This document shows positions 1 through 5,163 of a stretch of 5,163 nucleotides of DNA, piece after piece. Source of the DNA: Deltaproteobacteria bacterium (GTDB taxonomy: Bacteria; Myxococcota_A; UBA796; UBA2385). The stretch lies in NCBI GenBank assembly GCA_003694325.1, contig RFKJ01000581.1, forward strand, positions 1-5,163. The letters are read 5' to 3'. How positions within the stretch are numbered: the first letter of the stretch is position 1; every line of letters starts with the position of its first letter. The notes beneath the pieces were generated by a model. The model did not search any database. It worked only from the letters and a program-made list of their open reading frames with translations, and had not been told where the DNA came from. A program made the position numbers and the translations under genes.

Positions 1-308
1 CCGAACTGACCTTCGGCGGCGAGACCACCAGCGAGGAGCGCACCCTCGCGCTGGTGGCGCACCTGCTGGTGTTCATCGCCCCCGTCCTCGGGCCGCTGGT
101 GATCTACCTCATCAAGAAGGACACCAGCCGCTTCGTCGCCTACCACGCCCTGCAGGCCACCGTCTTCCAGCTCATCGCCTGGATCATCGGCGGCGCAACG
201 TGCGGAATCGGCTTCCTGCTGGTGGTGCTCAGCATCCTGGCGGCGATCAAGGCCAACAAGGGCGAGTGGGAGGAACCCTACCCGCTCATCGGCAGCATCG
301 GGCGCTGA
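1..308 (+). CDS. DUF4870 (Tic20-like) small membrane protein, 5' end missing
   Basis: The 3' part of a gene that enters from the left edge, with codons in phase from base 3; 101 residues are visible. A GTG at 54 would give an 84-residue product. However, the residues before it (TSEERTLAL) continue smoothly into AHLLVF, which matches the usual start of DUF4870 proteins (polar Glu/Arg-rich lead, then AHL), so the true start is outside the window. Three hydrophobic segments are visible: VAHLLVFIAPVLGPLVIYLI, then after the charged KKDTSRFVAYHALQ stretch, VFQLIAWIIGG and GIGFLLVVLSILAAIKA. The FVAYHALQ motif between helices 1 and 2 and the C-terminal GEWEEPYPLIGSI are typical of the family. It is predicted to sit in the inner membrane; the family has no firmly established function. 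No lipoprotein or regulator relationship is evident beyond sharing the strand with the next gene 82 bp downstream. Confidence 0.88.
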   Translation, partial: ELTFGGETTSEERTLALVAHLLVFIAPVLGPLVIYLIKKDTSRFVAYHALQATVFQLIAWIIGGATCGIGFLLVVLSILAAIKANKGEWEEPYPLIGSIGR

Positions 309-380
309 CCGCCCCGCCCCCGCACCCGGCCTGCGCGCCGGCTGCGCCGGACTGCAGACCTGGTGTAGGCTGCGGGGCGC

Positions 381-384
381 GGAG
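381..384 (+). promoter_or_regulatory. Ribosome binding site of the lipoprotein gene
   Basis: GGAG lies 6 bases before the ATG at 391, within GGAGACGAGC. It supports that ATG as the start, together with the signal peptide that begins there. Confidence 0.65.
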
Positions 385-390
385 ACGAGC

Positions 391-1086
391 ATGCCGACCT
401 GCCGAACCCTTCCCCCCCTGCTGGGACTGATCCTGCTGGGGGCCTGCGGCGATCGCGCCGACGACACCGGCCATGGTGGTGCCCCCGGCGATGCCGGCCA
501 CGGCGGCCAGACCGACGGGGGCAGCGAGCCGGCGGTGGAGTCCGACTGCGAGGACGGCGCCGACGATGACGGCGACGGCGCCATCGACTGCGAGGACAGC
601 GACTGCGCGGACCACTGGTCCTGCAACCTCCCCGACAGCATCCGCTACGACACCGTCATCGACTTCTGGGGCAACACCATCACCTGCGAGCTGGTGGGAA
701 TCGAGTACGACGTGGAGATCGGCGACTGCCACACCGTCGGGGGCGGTCCCCTCTCCCGCATCGAAGATCCGCAGCAGACCTGTGCCGACTGCGATCGGAC
801 CTACCAGGGCCCGTTGACCTACACCCAGGACACCTGCTCGAGCAAGCTGGGACAGCCCCTCCCCTCCACCGCGACCCTCGGCCTGGTCTTCCTCAACGAG
901 ACCCAGCGCGAGCTGTTTGCCCCCGACGACCAGTGGAACTGGTACTCCCTGGGGATCCTCGAGCTGGTCGACGGGGTGTACACCCTGTCGACCAGCGAGG
1001 ACATCATCATCGACCCCGAGGGCTGCGACAACGGAAAGCAGAACATCGGCACCATCGACCTGCGGGTCGACATCGAGGACCGCTAG
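391..1086 (+). CDS. Secreted Cys-rich lipoprotein with DxDGDG-type motif, function unknown
   Basis: A complete gene for 231 residues. The N-terminus is a short lipoprotein signal peptide: Arg5, hydrophobic stretch LLGLILLGA and lipobox L16-G17-A18-C19, so the mature protein should be lipid-anchored at Cys19. Residues 20-50 form a Gly/Asp/Ala-rich linker. Residues 53-72 (CEDGADDDGDGAIDCEDSDC) combine an Asp-rich, calcium-loop-like DxDGDGxxD with three cysteines, a signature seen in many myxobacterial surface proteins. The rest (80-231) is a soluble, probably beta-rich domain containing CADC (131-134) and further cysteines at 78, 99, 113, 149 and 212. The mature part beyond the lipid-linked Cys has ten cysteines, enough for five disulfides, which fits an extracytoplasmic location. 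Calcium binding is inferred from the motif only. I do not recognise a named family for the C-terminal domain. The TetR gene follows at once. Confidence 0.9.
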   Translation: MPTCRTLPPLLGLILLGACGDRADDTGHGGAPGDAGHGGQTDGGSEPAVESDCEDGADDDGDGAIDCEDSDCADHWSCNLPDSIRYDTVIDFWGNTITCELVGIEYDVEIGDCHTVGGGPLSRIEDPQQTCADCDRTYQGPLTYTQDTCSSKLGQPLPSTATLGLVFLNETQRELFAPDDQWNWYSLGILELVDGVYTLSTSEDIIIDPEGCDNGKQNIGTIDLRVDIEDR

Positions 1087-1102
1087 GCGGCGCGACCCGT
1101 CG

Positions 1103-1771
1103 GTGACGTCGCCCGCCCGCCACGCCGAGCCGCCCGGAGGAAGTCTGGCCCGCCAGCGCGCCCGCGCCGCCGCCGAGAAGGCGGCCCGCCGCACCCAGAT
1201 CCTGCTGGCCGCCGGGCGGCTGTTCGACCGGGGGGCGGGGGTCCCGGATTCGTTGACCATGGCCGGCCTGGCCCGGGAGGTCGGCCTGGCCAAGGGCACG
1301 TTGTACCTGTATTTCCAGAAGAAGGAGGAGATCTTCCTCGCCCTGCTGCTCGAGGAGCTGCGGCTGTGGATGGGCGCCCTGGACGGGGCGCTCGAGTCCA
1401 CCGACCGTGACCCCGGGGCGGTGGCTGCCGCGGTCGTGTCCACCCTCGCCCGCCGGCGACGCCTGCCGCGGCTGCTCACCGTCGCCCTGCCGGCGATGAA
1501 CCCGGACCTGGGTCCGGCCGCCGTCGAGGAGTTCACGACCCGGTGGGCAGCCCTGGCCACGCCCCTCGGCCATCGCCTCGAGTCCCTGCTGCCGGCCCCG
1601 GCACCCGGCGACGGCCGCCGCCTCCTGCGGCGGGTGATGGCCGTGGTCGTCGGCGTGCTGCTCACCACCGGGCAGCTTGCCGACAGCGACGCGCCCCCGC
1701 TGCCCCTGGCACCGGGCGGGGAGCTGGAACAGACCCTGGCCGCGTTGCTCCGCGGGTGGACGGCCGGCTGA
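1103..1771 (+). CDS. TetR/AcrR-family transcriptional regulator
   Basis: Encodes 222 residues when started at the GTG at 1103. Residues about 31-77 are a clear TetR DNA-binding domain: TQILLAAGRLFDRGAG, then the helix-turn-helix LTMAGLAREVGLAKGTLYLYF (starting near residue 51), then KKEEIFLALL leading into the first ligand-domain helix. The C-terminal part (about 80-220) is helical and Ala/Leu/Arg-rich, as expected for the variable ligand-binding and dimerisation domain, so the inducer cannot be read from sequence. TetR proteins bind operator palindromes as dimers and usually repress. The start is uncertain: GTG 1103 has no convincing Shine-Dalgarno, whereas a CTG at 1145 lies 4 bases after GGAGG and would give 208 residues beginning ARQRARAAAEKAARR. 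The first 14 residues of the long form look unlike conserved TetR sequence. The gene starts 16 bp after the lipoprotein stop, so co-transcription is plausible, and it converges on the Mo-hydroxylase operon. No operator palindrome was identified. Confidence 0.92.
   Translation: MTSPARHAEPPGGSLARQRARAAAEKAARRTQILLAAGRLFDRGAGVPDSLTMAGLAREVGLAKGTLYLYFQKKEEIFLALLLEELRLWMGALDGALESTDRDPGAVAAAVVSTLARRRRLPRLLTVALPAMNPDLGPAAVEEFTTRWAALATPLGHRLESLLPAPAPGDGRRLLRRVMAVVVGVLLTTGQLADSDAPPLPLAPGGELEQTLAALLRGWTAG
1136..1140 (+). promoter_or_regulatory. Strong Shine-Dalgarno inside the annotated TetR 5' end
   Basis: GGAGG (continuing GGAGGAAGT) sits 4 bases before an in-frame CTG at 1145. No ATG, GTG or TTG in the TetR frame follows at a useful distance. 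It is either a chance match in GC-rich coding sequence or the site of a CTG start. Confidence 0.4.
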
Positions 1772-1781
1772 GGCCACCGGG

Positions 1782-1797
1782 GCGGTCCGGCGACCGC
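1782..1797. terminator. Candidate bidirectional hairpin between convergent genes
   Basis: GCGGTC (1782-1787), loop CGGC, GACCGC (1792-1797): a perfect 6-bp stem with a 4-base loop, inside the 27-bp gap between the TetR stop and the stop of the - strand Cys-rich gene. GGCC at 1772-1775 and 1802-1805 could extend it as an outer stem. No T-run follows on either strand, so it is not a canonical intrinsic terminator. Position and symmetry make a shared 3' end plausible. Confidence 0.35.
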
Positions 1798-1798
1798 G

Positions 1799-2023
1799 TC
1801 AGGCCCGGCGTCCCCCCGGGTCCCGGGACGACGGGGAGAAGCAGGCCCGTCCCGGCTGGCAGGCCCCGGGTTCGACGAGGCCATCGTCGGGACCCCAGGG
1901 CTGGCAGGAGGCCAGGCAGGAGAACTGGGAATCGGCGGTCTGCAGGGCTGCGGCCAGCGCCTCCGGCGTCGGCCACCGCTGGCTGTACCACCCCTTCCAC
2001 CGCAGGTTCGCGCACAGTCGCAT
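1799..2023 (-). CDS. Small Cys-rich protein coupled to Mo-hydroxylase genes, unrecognised
   Basis: A 74-residue protein starting at the ATG at 2023, only two bases after the TGA of the FAD subunit gene (TGA-CC-ATG). GGAG at 2029-2032 is 5 bases before the ATG, with a second AGGAGG at 2034-2039. 66 of 74 codons end in G or C, consistent with real coding in this genome. The N-terminus MRLCANLRWKGWYSQRW is basic and aromatic; residues 18-32 look helical (PTPEALAAALQTADS). Then comes a cysteine cluster: Cys36-x3-Cys40, the turn QPWGPDDG, Cys55-x5-Cys61, with another Cys at position 4. The tail is Ser/Pro/Gly/Arg-rich and probably disordered. There is no signal peptide or membrane helix, so it should be cytoplasmic, where Mo-hydroxylases acquire their cofactors. 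A small zinc- or Fe-S-binding fold is an inference from cysteine spacing. I do not recognise a named family. It could be an accessory or maturation factor, or an extra subunit. Confidence 0.72.
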   Translation of the reverse strand: MRLCANLRWKGWYSQRWPTPEALAAALQTADSQFSCLASCQPWGPDDGLVEPGACQPGRACFSPSSRDPGGRRA

Positions 2024-2025
2024 GG

Positions 2026-2988
2026 TCACTCCGCCTCCTGCCCGGCGCCGTCCCGGGCCCGGGTCAGCACGTCGGCGACGATGCCCGCCACCAGCTTGAC
2101 CTTGTAGCCGGTCGCCGGCAGCGGCCGGGCACCCTCGCGGGCGAGCGCGGCGGCCGCCAGCAGGACCTCGTCGCGGGCTTCCTGGCCGAGCAGGGCTTCG
2201 GCGACGGCGGACAGCTCCCGGGGGCGGTTGGCCATCGCGCCGGCGACCACCCGGGCCTCCTGGACCCGGTTCCGGCGGTCCAGCCGCAGGCGGGCCACGA
2301 CCTCGATGAGCGGCCACTCGGCGCGGGCCCGGGCGATGGCCCGGCCGTAGGCGCCGTGCTCTCCCTCCTCGACCAGGGGGACGTGCACCGCGGTGACGAT
2401 GCGGCCGGCCGGCAGGGCGTGGGTCTGGCGCGGGTCGCTGCCGTCGCCGAGCAGCGCCGGGATGTCCAGCCGGCTGCCGTCGTCCAGCTCGACCTGGGCG
2501 TCGTAGGCCTGCAGGGCCACCGCCAGGGTCGAGGGGTGGGGCGCAGCACAGAGCCCGTTGTCCCAGGCGACGTGGAAGAGGTGATCGCCCTGGCGGGCGA
2601 GGCAGGTGGCCCCCCCCTTCTTGGCGCATTGCAGGTGCGGGTTGCGGTAGTACCAGCACCGCACCTGCTGCAGCAGGTTGCCGGCCACGGTCCCGCGGCT
2701 GCGGATCTGCGGTGTGGCCAGGCCGGCGGCGGCCTGGGCAAGGCCCGGCATCCGCTGGGTGACGACGGGATGCACAGCCAGCGCCGCGATCGTCACGCGG
2801 GCGCCGACGTGCAGCTCGACACCGTCCTCGGCGATCCCGCCCAGGCCCGGCACGTCGCGCAGGTCGACGATGTCCCCGGCCACCACGCCGGTGCTGCGCA
2901 GCTCCTGGAGGTCGGTGCCGCCAGCCCGCACCCGGGCCGAACGAGCGCCGGTGGCGGCGGCGGCCACCGTCTTGGGAAAGGTGATCAC
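2026..2988 (-). CDS. Mo-hydroxylase FAD-binding subunit with extra four-Cys (4Fe-4S) insertion
   Basis: The FAD subunit (320 residues) of a xanthine dehydrogenase-family enzyme; it passes electrons from the Fe-S clusters to FAD and on to the acceptor. The start is the GTG at 2988: it overlaps the large subunit stop (GTGA), follows GGAGG at 2996-3000 by 7 bases, and leads straight into the family's ITFPKTVAAA. An ATG at 3096 would add 36 residues with no family resemblance. FAD-site motifs are RAGGTDLQEL (21-30) and TPQIRSRGTVAGNLLQ (92-107), followed by a C-terminal CO-dehydrogenase-flavoprotein-like domain (about 215-312). Between them lie Cys111 (RCWYYRN), Cys121, Cys129 and Cys147 (GLCAAPHPST). 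This is the region where PaoB/YagS and HcrB bind a [4Fe-4S] cluster, so such a cluster is inferred here. Length is normal for the group. The closest relation is to the YagS-type branch; the substrate is unknown. The second gene of the visible operon. Confidence 0.95.
   Translation of the reverse strand: MITFPKTVAAAATGARSARVRAGGTDLQELRSTGVVAGDIVDLRDVPGLGGIAEDGVELHVGARVTIAALAVHPVVTQRMPGLAQAAAGLATPQIRSRGTVAGNLLQQVRCWYYRNPHLQCAKKGGATCLARQGDHLFHVAWDNGLCAAPHPSTLAVALQAYDAQVELDDGSRLDIPALLGDGSDPRQTHALPAGRIVTAVHVPLVEEGEHGAYGRAIARARAEWPLIEVVARLRLDRRNRVQEARVVAGAMANRPRELSAVAEALLGQEARDEVLLAAAALAREGARPLPATGYKVKLVAGIVADVLTRARDGAGQEAE
2029..2039 (-). promoter_or_regulatory. Tandem Shine-Dalgarno sites for the small Cys-rich gene
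   Basis: Read on the - strand, AGGAGG (2039-2034) is followed by GGAG (2032-2029), the latter 5 bases before the ATG at 2023. Both lie inside the last codons of the FAD subunit gene, which supports translation of the small downstream gene. Confidence 0.55.
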
Positions 2989-5163
2989 GACAGCGCCTCC
3001 AGGATCCGGTCGGGCCGGATGGGCAGTTCGGTGGGCCGCCAGCCGATGGCGTCGTGGACGGCGTTGGCGATGGACGCCGATCCCGGCAGGGTGCACAGCT
3101 CGGCGAGGCCGATGCCTCGGCCCGCCATCCCGTCGAACCCCTCTTCGTCGAACCGGACGTGGATCGGCGGGACGTCCCCGATGCCGGGGATCCGGTAGTC
3201 ATCCATGCCCCGGGTCAGGAGCTGGCCGGTGGCCGGATCGAGCCGCCGCTCCTCGTAGAGGGCGTAGCCCAGCGCCTGGATCACCCCGCCCCGGACCTGG
3301 CTGAGCGCCGCCGCCGGCGTCTTGATGCGCCCGACCCCGATGCCCACCCAGGCTTCCAGCAGCCGCACCCGACCGGTCCAGGTGTCGACCTCGACCTCGC
3401 TGAGCTGCACGGCCCCGCCGAGGTGCTTGCCGACCCTGATGCCCCCGGCGGCGAAGGGCAGGAAGTAGCCCTCGGGGTCCCGGCGGCGCCGACCGACGAC
3501 GCTCACCGGACCGAGCCGGGCGACGAGGTCCTGCCAGGGGTGCAACTCGCCGCCGGCCATCACCCCGCCGGTGACCGGGGCGGCGTCGTCCCAGTCCAGC
3601 TCGTGCCGCGCGGCGGCCGCCAGTTCTTCGAGCAGCCGCTGGGCGGCGTCGGTGGCGGCCGGCCCCATGCTGACCGCCGTCCGGCTGCCGGCGCTGGCCA
3701 CCCCCGGGACGTCGTCGGAGTGGCCGAACCGGACGGTGACCTCCGTCGGCTCCAGGCCCAGGACCTCGGCGACCGCGGTGGCAACCACCGTGCGGGAACC
3801 GTTGCCCATGTCCTGGCAGGCTGAGGACGCCACCACGCCGTCGGCGGTGGCCTCCAGCATCACCTCGGCGCTGCGCTGGACGAAGGTGAACCAGCTCCCA
3901 CAGGCCACCCCGACGCCGCGCCGGTAGCGGCCCGCCCCCTTGTCCCCGCCGCGCCGGCGCCACGCCGGCTGCGCCTCGATCCAGTTGTACAACCGCAGCC
4001 GCGCCTCGTGGGCGTCCCACTTGCGGCGCAGGGCGAGGGGGTCGACACCGAGCCTGGCGGCCAGGGCGTCGACGCTCTGCTCGAGGGCGAACATCGCCGG
4101 CGGGCCGCCCGGCCCGCGGAACGGCTTGCCGGGGGGGGCGTTGGTCACGACGTCGTAGTCGACGAGGCGCTTGGCGTCGCTGGGGTACAGCAGCCGGGCC
4201 ACCATCCCGGTGTTCATGCCGACGGCCACCCCGGAGTCGGCGAAGCCGGTCCAACCCAGGGCGTCGAAGTCCCCGTCGGCGGTGGCGGCCAGCGCCACGT
4301 CGATCTGCTGGGCCGGGCGATACCCCCCCACCGCCAGCTCCTCGGCGCGATCGAGCACGATCTTCACCGGACGGCCGGAGGCGCGGGACAGGGCGATGGC
4401 CGCCCGCGCTTCGATGGACAGGCCGACCTTGGCGCCGAATGCGCCCCCGACGTGCTCGGCGTGGACGTGCACGTCGCGGGCCCGCAGCCCGAAGGCCTGG
4501 GCGACATCCGCGGCCAGGTCGTGGACCGACTGGGTGCTGGCGTACAGGTCCACCGAGGCCCGGGGAACCTCGCCGCGGGGCAGGTCCTCGGGCGGATCGT
4601 GCCACCAGGCCACGGCGGCGTGGGGCTCCAGCGCCGTGTGGAGCTGGCAGGGCGTGCGGTAGCTGCCCTCGACCACCCGACCCTCCTGGCGGGCCAGGTC
4701 CAGGCGCCTGTCGGCGGCCCTGGGCTTCCCGAGCATGCTGCTGCTGGTCGGTCCCCGCAGGTTGCCCGACCACTTCGCGCCCAGCACCGGCCCCTCCGAT
4801 GCGCTGGGCGCCCCTTTGCCGCCCCGCTCGCCGTAGACCGGGGGCGCCCCCTCGGCCCGCGCGGCGTCGATGCCGATGACCGGGGGGCGGACGTCGTACC
4901 GGACCTCGATGCTGCGCAGCGCGGCCCGCGCCGTGTCGGCGTCCGCGGCGGCCACCGCCGCCAGCTCCTGGCCGGCGAACCGGATGGCGCCCCCGTCATC
5001 GACGAACCGGACCACCGCGTGGACCCCGTCGAGGGCCTCGGCGGCGGTGGTGTCCATCGACACCAGCGTGGCTGCGCCGTGGGGCGAGCGTAGGAAGGCG
5101 CCGACGAGCATGTCCGGCAGCGCCACGTCCACGGTGTACCGGGCCGCGCCGGTGACCTTGTCC
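2985..5163 (-). CDS. Mo-hydroxylase molybdopterin-binding large subunit, N-terminus cut
   Basis: The catalytic subunit of a xanthine dehydrogenase / aldehyde oxidase-family enzyme, which hydroxylates a heterocycle or aldehyde with water at a Mo-cytosine- or Mo-pterin cofactor. 725 residues are visible. The frame is open to the window edge, and its first residues DKVTGAARYTVDVALPDM are the usual family beginning, so probably only about 20-30 residues are missing; a GTG at 5132 is internal. Order (visible numbering): hammerhead domain 1-110 with RSPH (25-28); first Mo-cofactor domain about 160-400 with LEPHAAVA (178-185), GGAFGAK (239-245) and FRGPGG (348-353); second Mo-cofactor domain about 415-710 with QDMGNG (450-455) and the C-terminal GIGLAE (683-688). 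Glu688 aligns with the catalytic base: it lies eight residues before SIANAVHDA, as in the usual GVGE form. Its last bases overlap the FAD subunit start by 4. No twin-arginine signal can be judged because the N-terminus is absent. Substrate unknown. Confidence 0.97.
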   Translation of the reverse strand, partial: DKVTGAARYTVDVALPDMLVGAFLRSPHGAATLVSMDTTAAEALDGVHAVVRFVDDGGAIRFAGQELAAVAAADADTARAALRSIEVRYDVRPPVIGIDAARAEGAPPVYGERGGKGAPSASEGPVLGAKWSGNLRGPTSSSMLGKPRAADRRLDLARQEGRVVEGSYRTPCQLHTALEPHAAVAWWHDPPEDLPRGEVPRASVDLYASTQSVHDLAADVAQAFGLRARDVHVHAEHVGGAFGAKVGLSIEARAAIALSRASGRPVKIVLDRAEELAVGGYRPAQQIDVALAATADGDFDALGWTGFADSGVAVGMNTGMVARLLYPSDAKRLVDYDVVTNAPPGKPFRGPGGPPAMFALEQSVDALAARLGVDPLALRRKWDAHEARLRLYNWIEAQPAWRRRGGDKGAGRYRRGVGVACGSWFTFVQRSAEVMLEATADGVVASSACQDMGNGSRTVVATAVAEVLGLEPTEVTVRFGHSDDVPGVASAGSRTAVSMGPAATDAAQRLLEELAAAARHELDWDDAAPVTGGVMAGGELHPWQDLVARLGPVSVVGRRRRDPEGYFLPFAAGGIRVGKHLGGAVQLSEVEVDTWTGRVRLLEAWVGIGVGRIKTPAAALSQVRGGVIQALGYALYEERRLDPATGQLLTRGMDDYRIPGIGDVPPIHVRFDEEGFDGMAGRGIGLAELCTLPGSASIANAVHDAIGWRPTELPIRPDRILEALS
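2996..3000 (-). promoter_or_regulatory. Shine-Dalgarno that fixes the FAD subunit start
   Basis: GGAGG on the - strand (3000 to 2996), 7 bases before the GTG at 2988, located in the final codons of the large subunit gene. It decides for the 320-residue form over a start at 3096. Confidence 0.75.

Noticed and set aside
343..371. A possible promoter before the lipoprotein gene: TGGTGTAGGCT (361-371) resembles an extended -10
   Set aside because: No -35-like hexamer lies at 16-18 bases (the bases there are GC-rich, such as TGCGCC), so support is too weak for a feature.
311..378. GCCCCGC (311-317) and GCGGGGC (372-378) as an inverted repeat, and GCGCCGG repeated at 335 and 344
   Set aside because: Short GC-only matches are expected by chance in this composition; the arms are 54 bp apart and the direct repeat has only two copies.
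286..1884. A 532-codon open frame on the - strand across the lipoprotein and TetR genes
   Set aside because: Its product is Arg/Ser/Pro-rich low-complexity sequence with no domain; it is the antisense shadow of two well-supported + strand genes in GC-rich DNA, where stop codons are rare.
2989..3096. An N-terminal extension of the FAD subunit to the ATG at 3096
   Set aside because: The extra 36 residues are an out-of-frame reading of the large subunit's C-terminal codons and do not resemble the family; the GTG at 2988 has the better ribosome binding site and the 4-bp overlap.
1543..3198. A 551-codon open frame on the + strand opposite the FAD subunit gene
   Set aside because: Antisense shadow: Gly/Arg/Pro/Ala-rich, no recognisable fold, while the - strand carries clear FAD-subunit motifs.
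3199..4773. A 524-codon - strand open frame inside the large subunit gene
   Set aside because: Another frame of the same strand as the Mo-hydroxylase large subunit, with an Arg/Gly/Pro-rich product; a frame shadow.
4008..5093. A 361-codon + strand open frame opposite the large subunit gene
   Set aside because: The codons mirror the antisense of the large subunit; Gly/Val/His/Arg-rich with no domain.

Overview
The window is very GC-rich (about 70% by eye, with G or C at most third codon positions). It carries a secreted lipoprotein with an Asp/Cys-rich DxDGDG-type motif of a kind common in myxobacteria and relatives. A deltaproteobacterial or Myxococcota-like genome is therefore the best guess, but no marker gene in the window proves it.

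Left part, + strand (1-1771). First is the 3' end of a small three-helix DUF4870-type membrane protein. An 82-bp gap follows, then a complete Cys-rich lipoprotein gene. Only 16 bp after the lipoprotein stop comes a TetR-family regulator whose start codon is ambiguous: GTG at 1103 or a CTG at 1145 that has the better ribosome binding site. Lipoprotein and regulator may share a transcript.

Right part, - strand (5163 down to 1799), read right to left. First is a molybdenum hydroxylase (xanthine dehydrogenase / aldehyde oxidase family) large subunit, cut at its N-terminus by the window edge. It overlaps by 4 bp (GTGA) with the FAD subunit gene. Two bases after the FAD subunit stop is the ATG of a small, unrecognised Cys-rich protein of 74 residues. 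The FAD subunit has a four-cysteine insertion of the kind that binds an extra [4Fe-4S] cluster in PaoB/YagS and HcrB. The matching [2Fe-2S] subunit is not visible and probably lies upstream, beyond base 5163. These three genes look like one translationally coupled operon encoding a Mo-hydroxylase of unknown substrate; the small protein would be either a dedicated accessory factor or an extra metal-binding component.

The two gene groups converge. Only 27 bp separate the TetR stop from the stop of the small Cys-rich gene, and they hold a 6-bp perfect hairpin. There is no stretch over 300 bases without a gene. No RNA gene, CRISPR array, insertion sequence or phage element was seen. The most interesting item is the small Cys-rich protein coupled to the Mo-hydroxylase genes.
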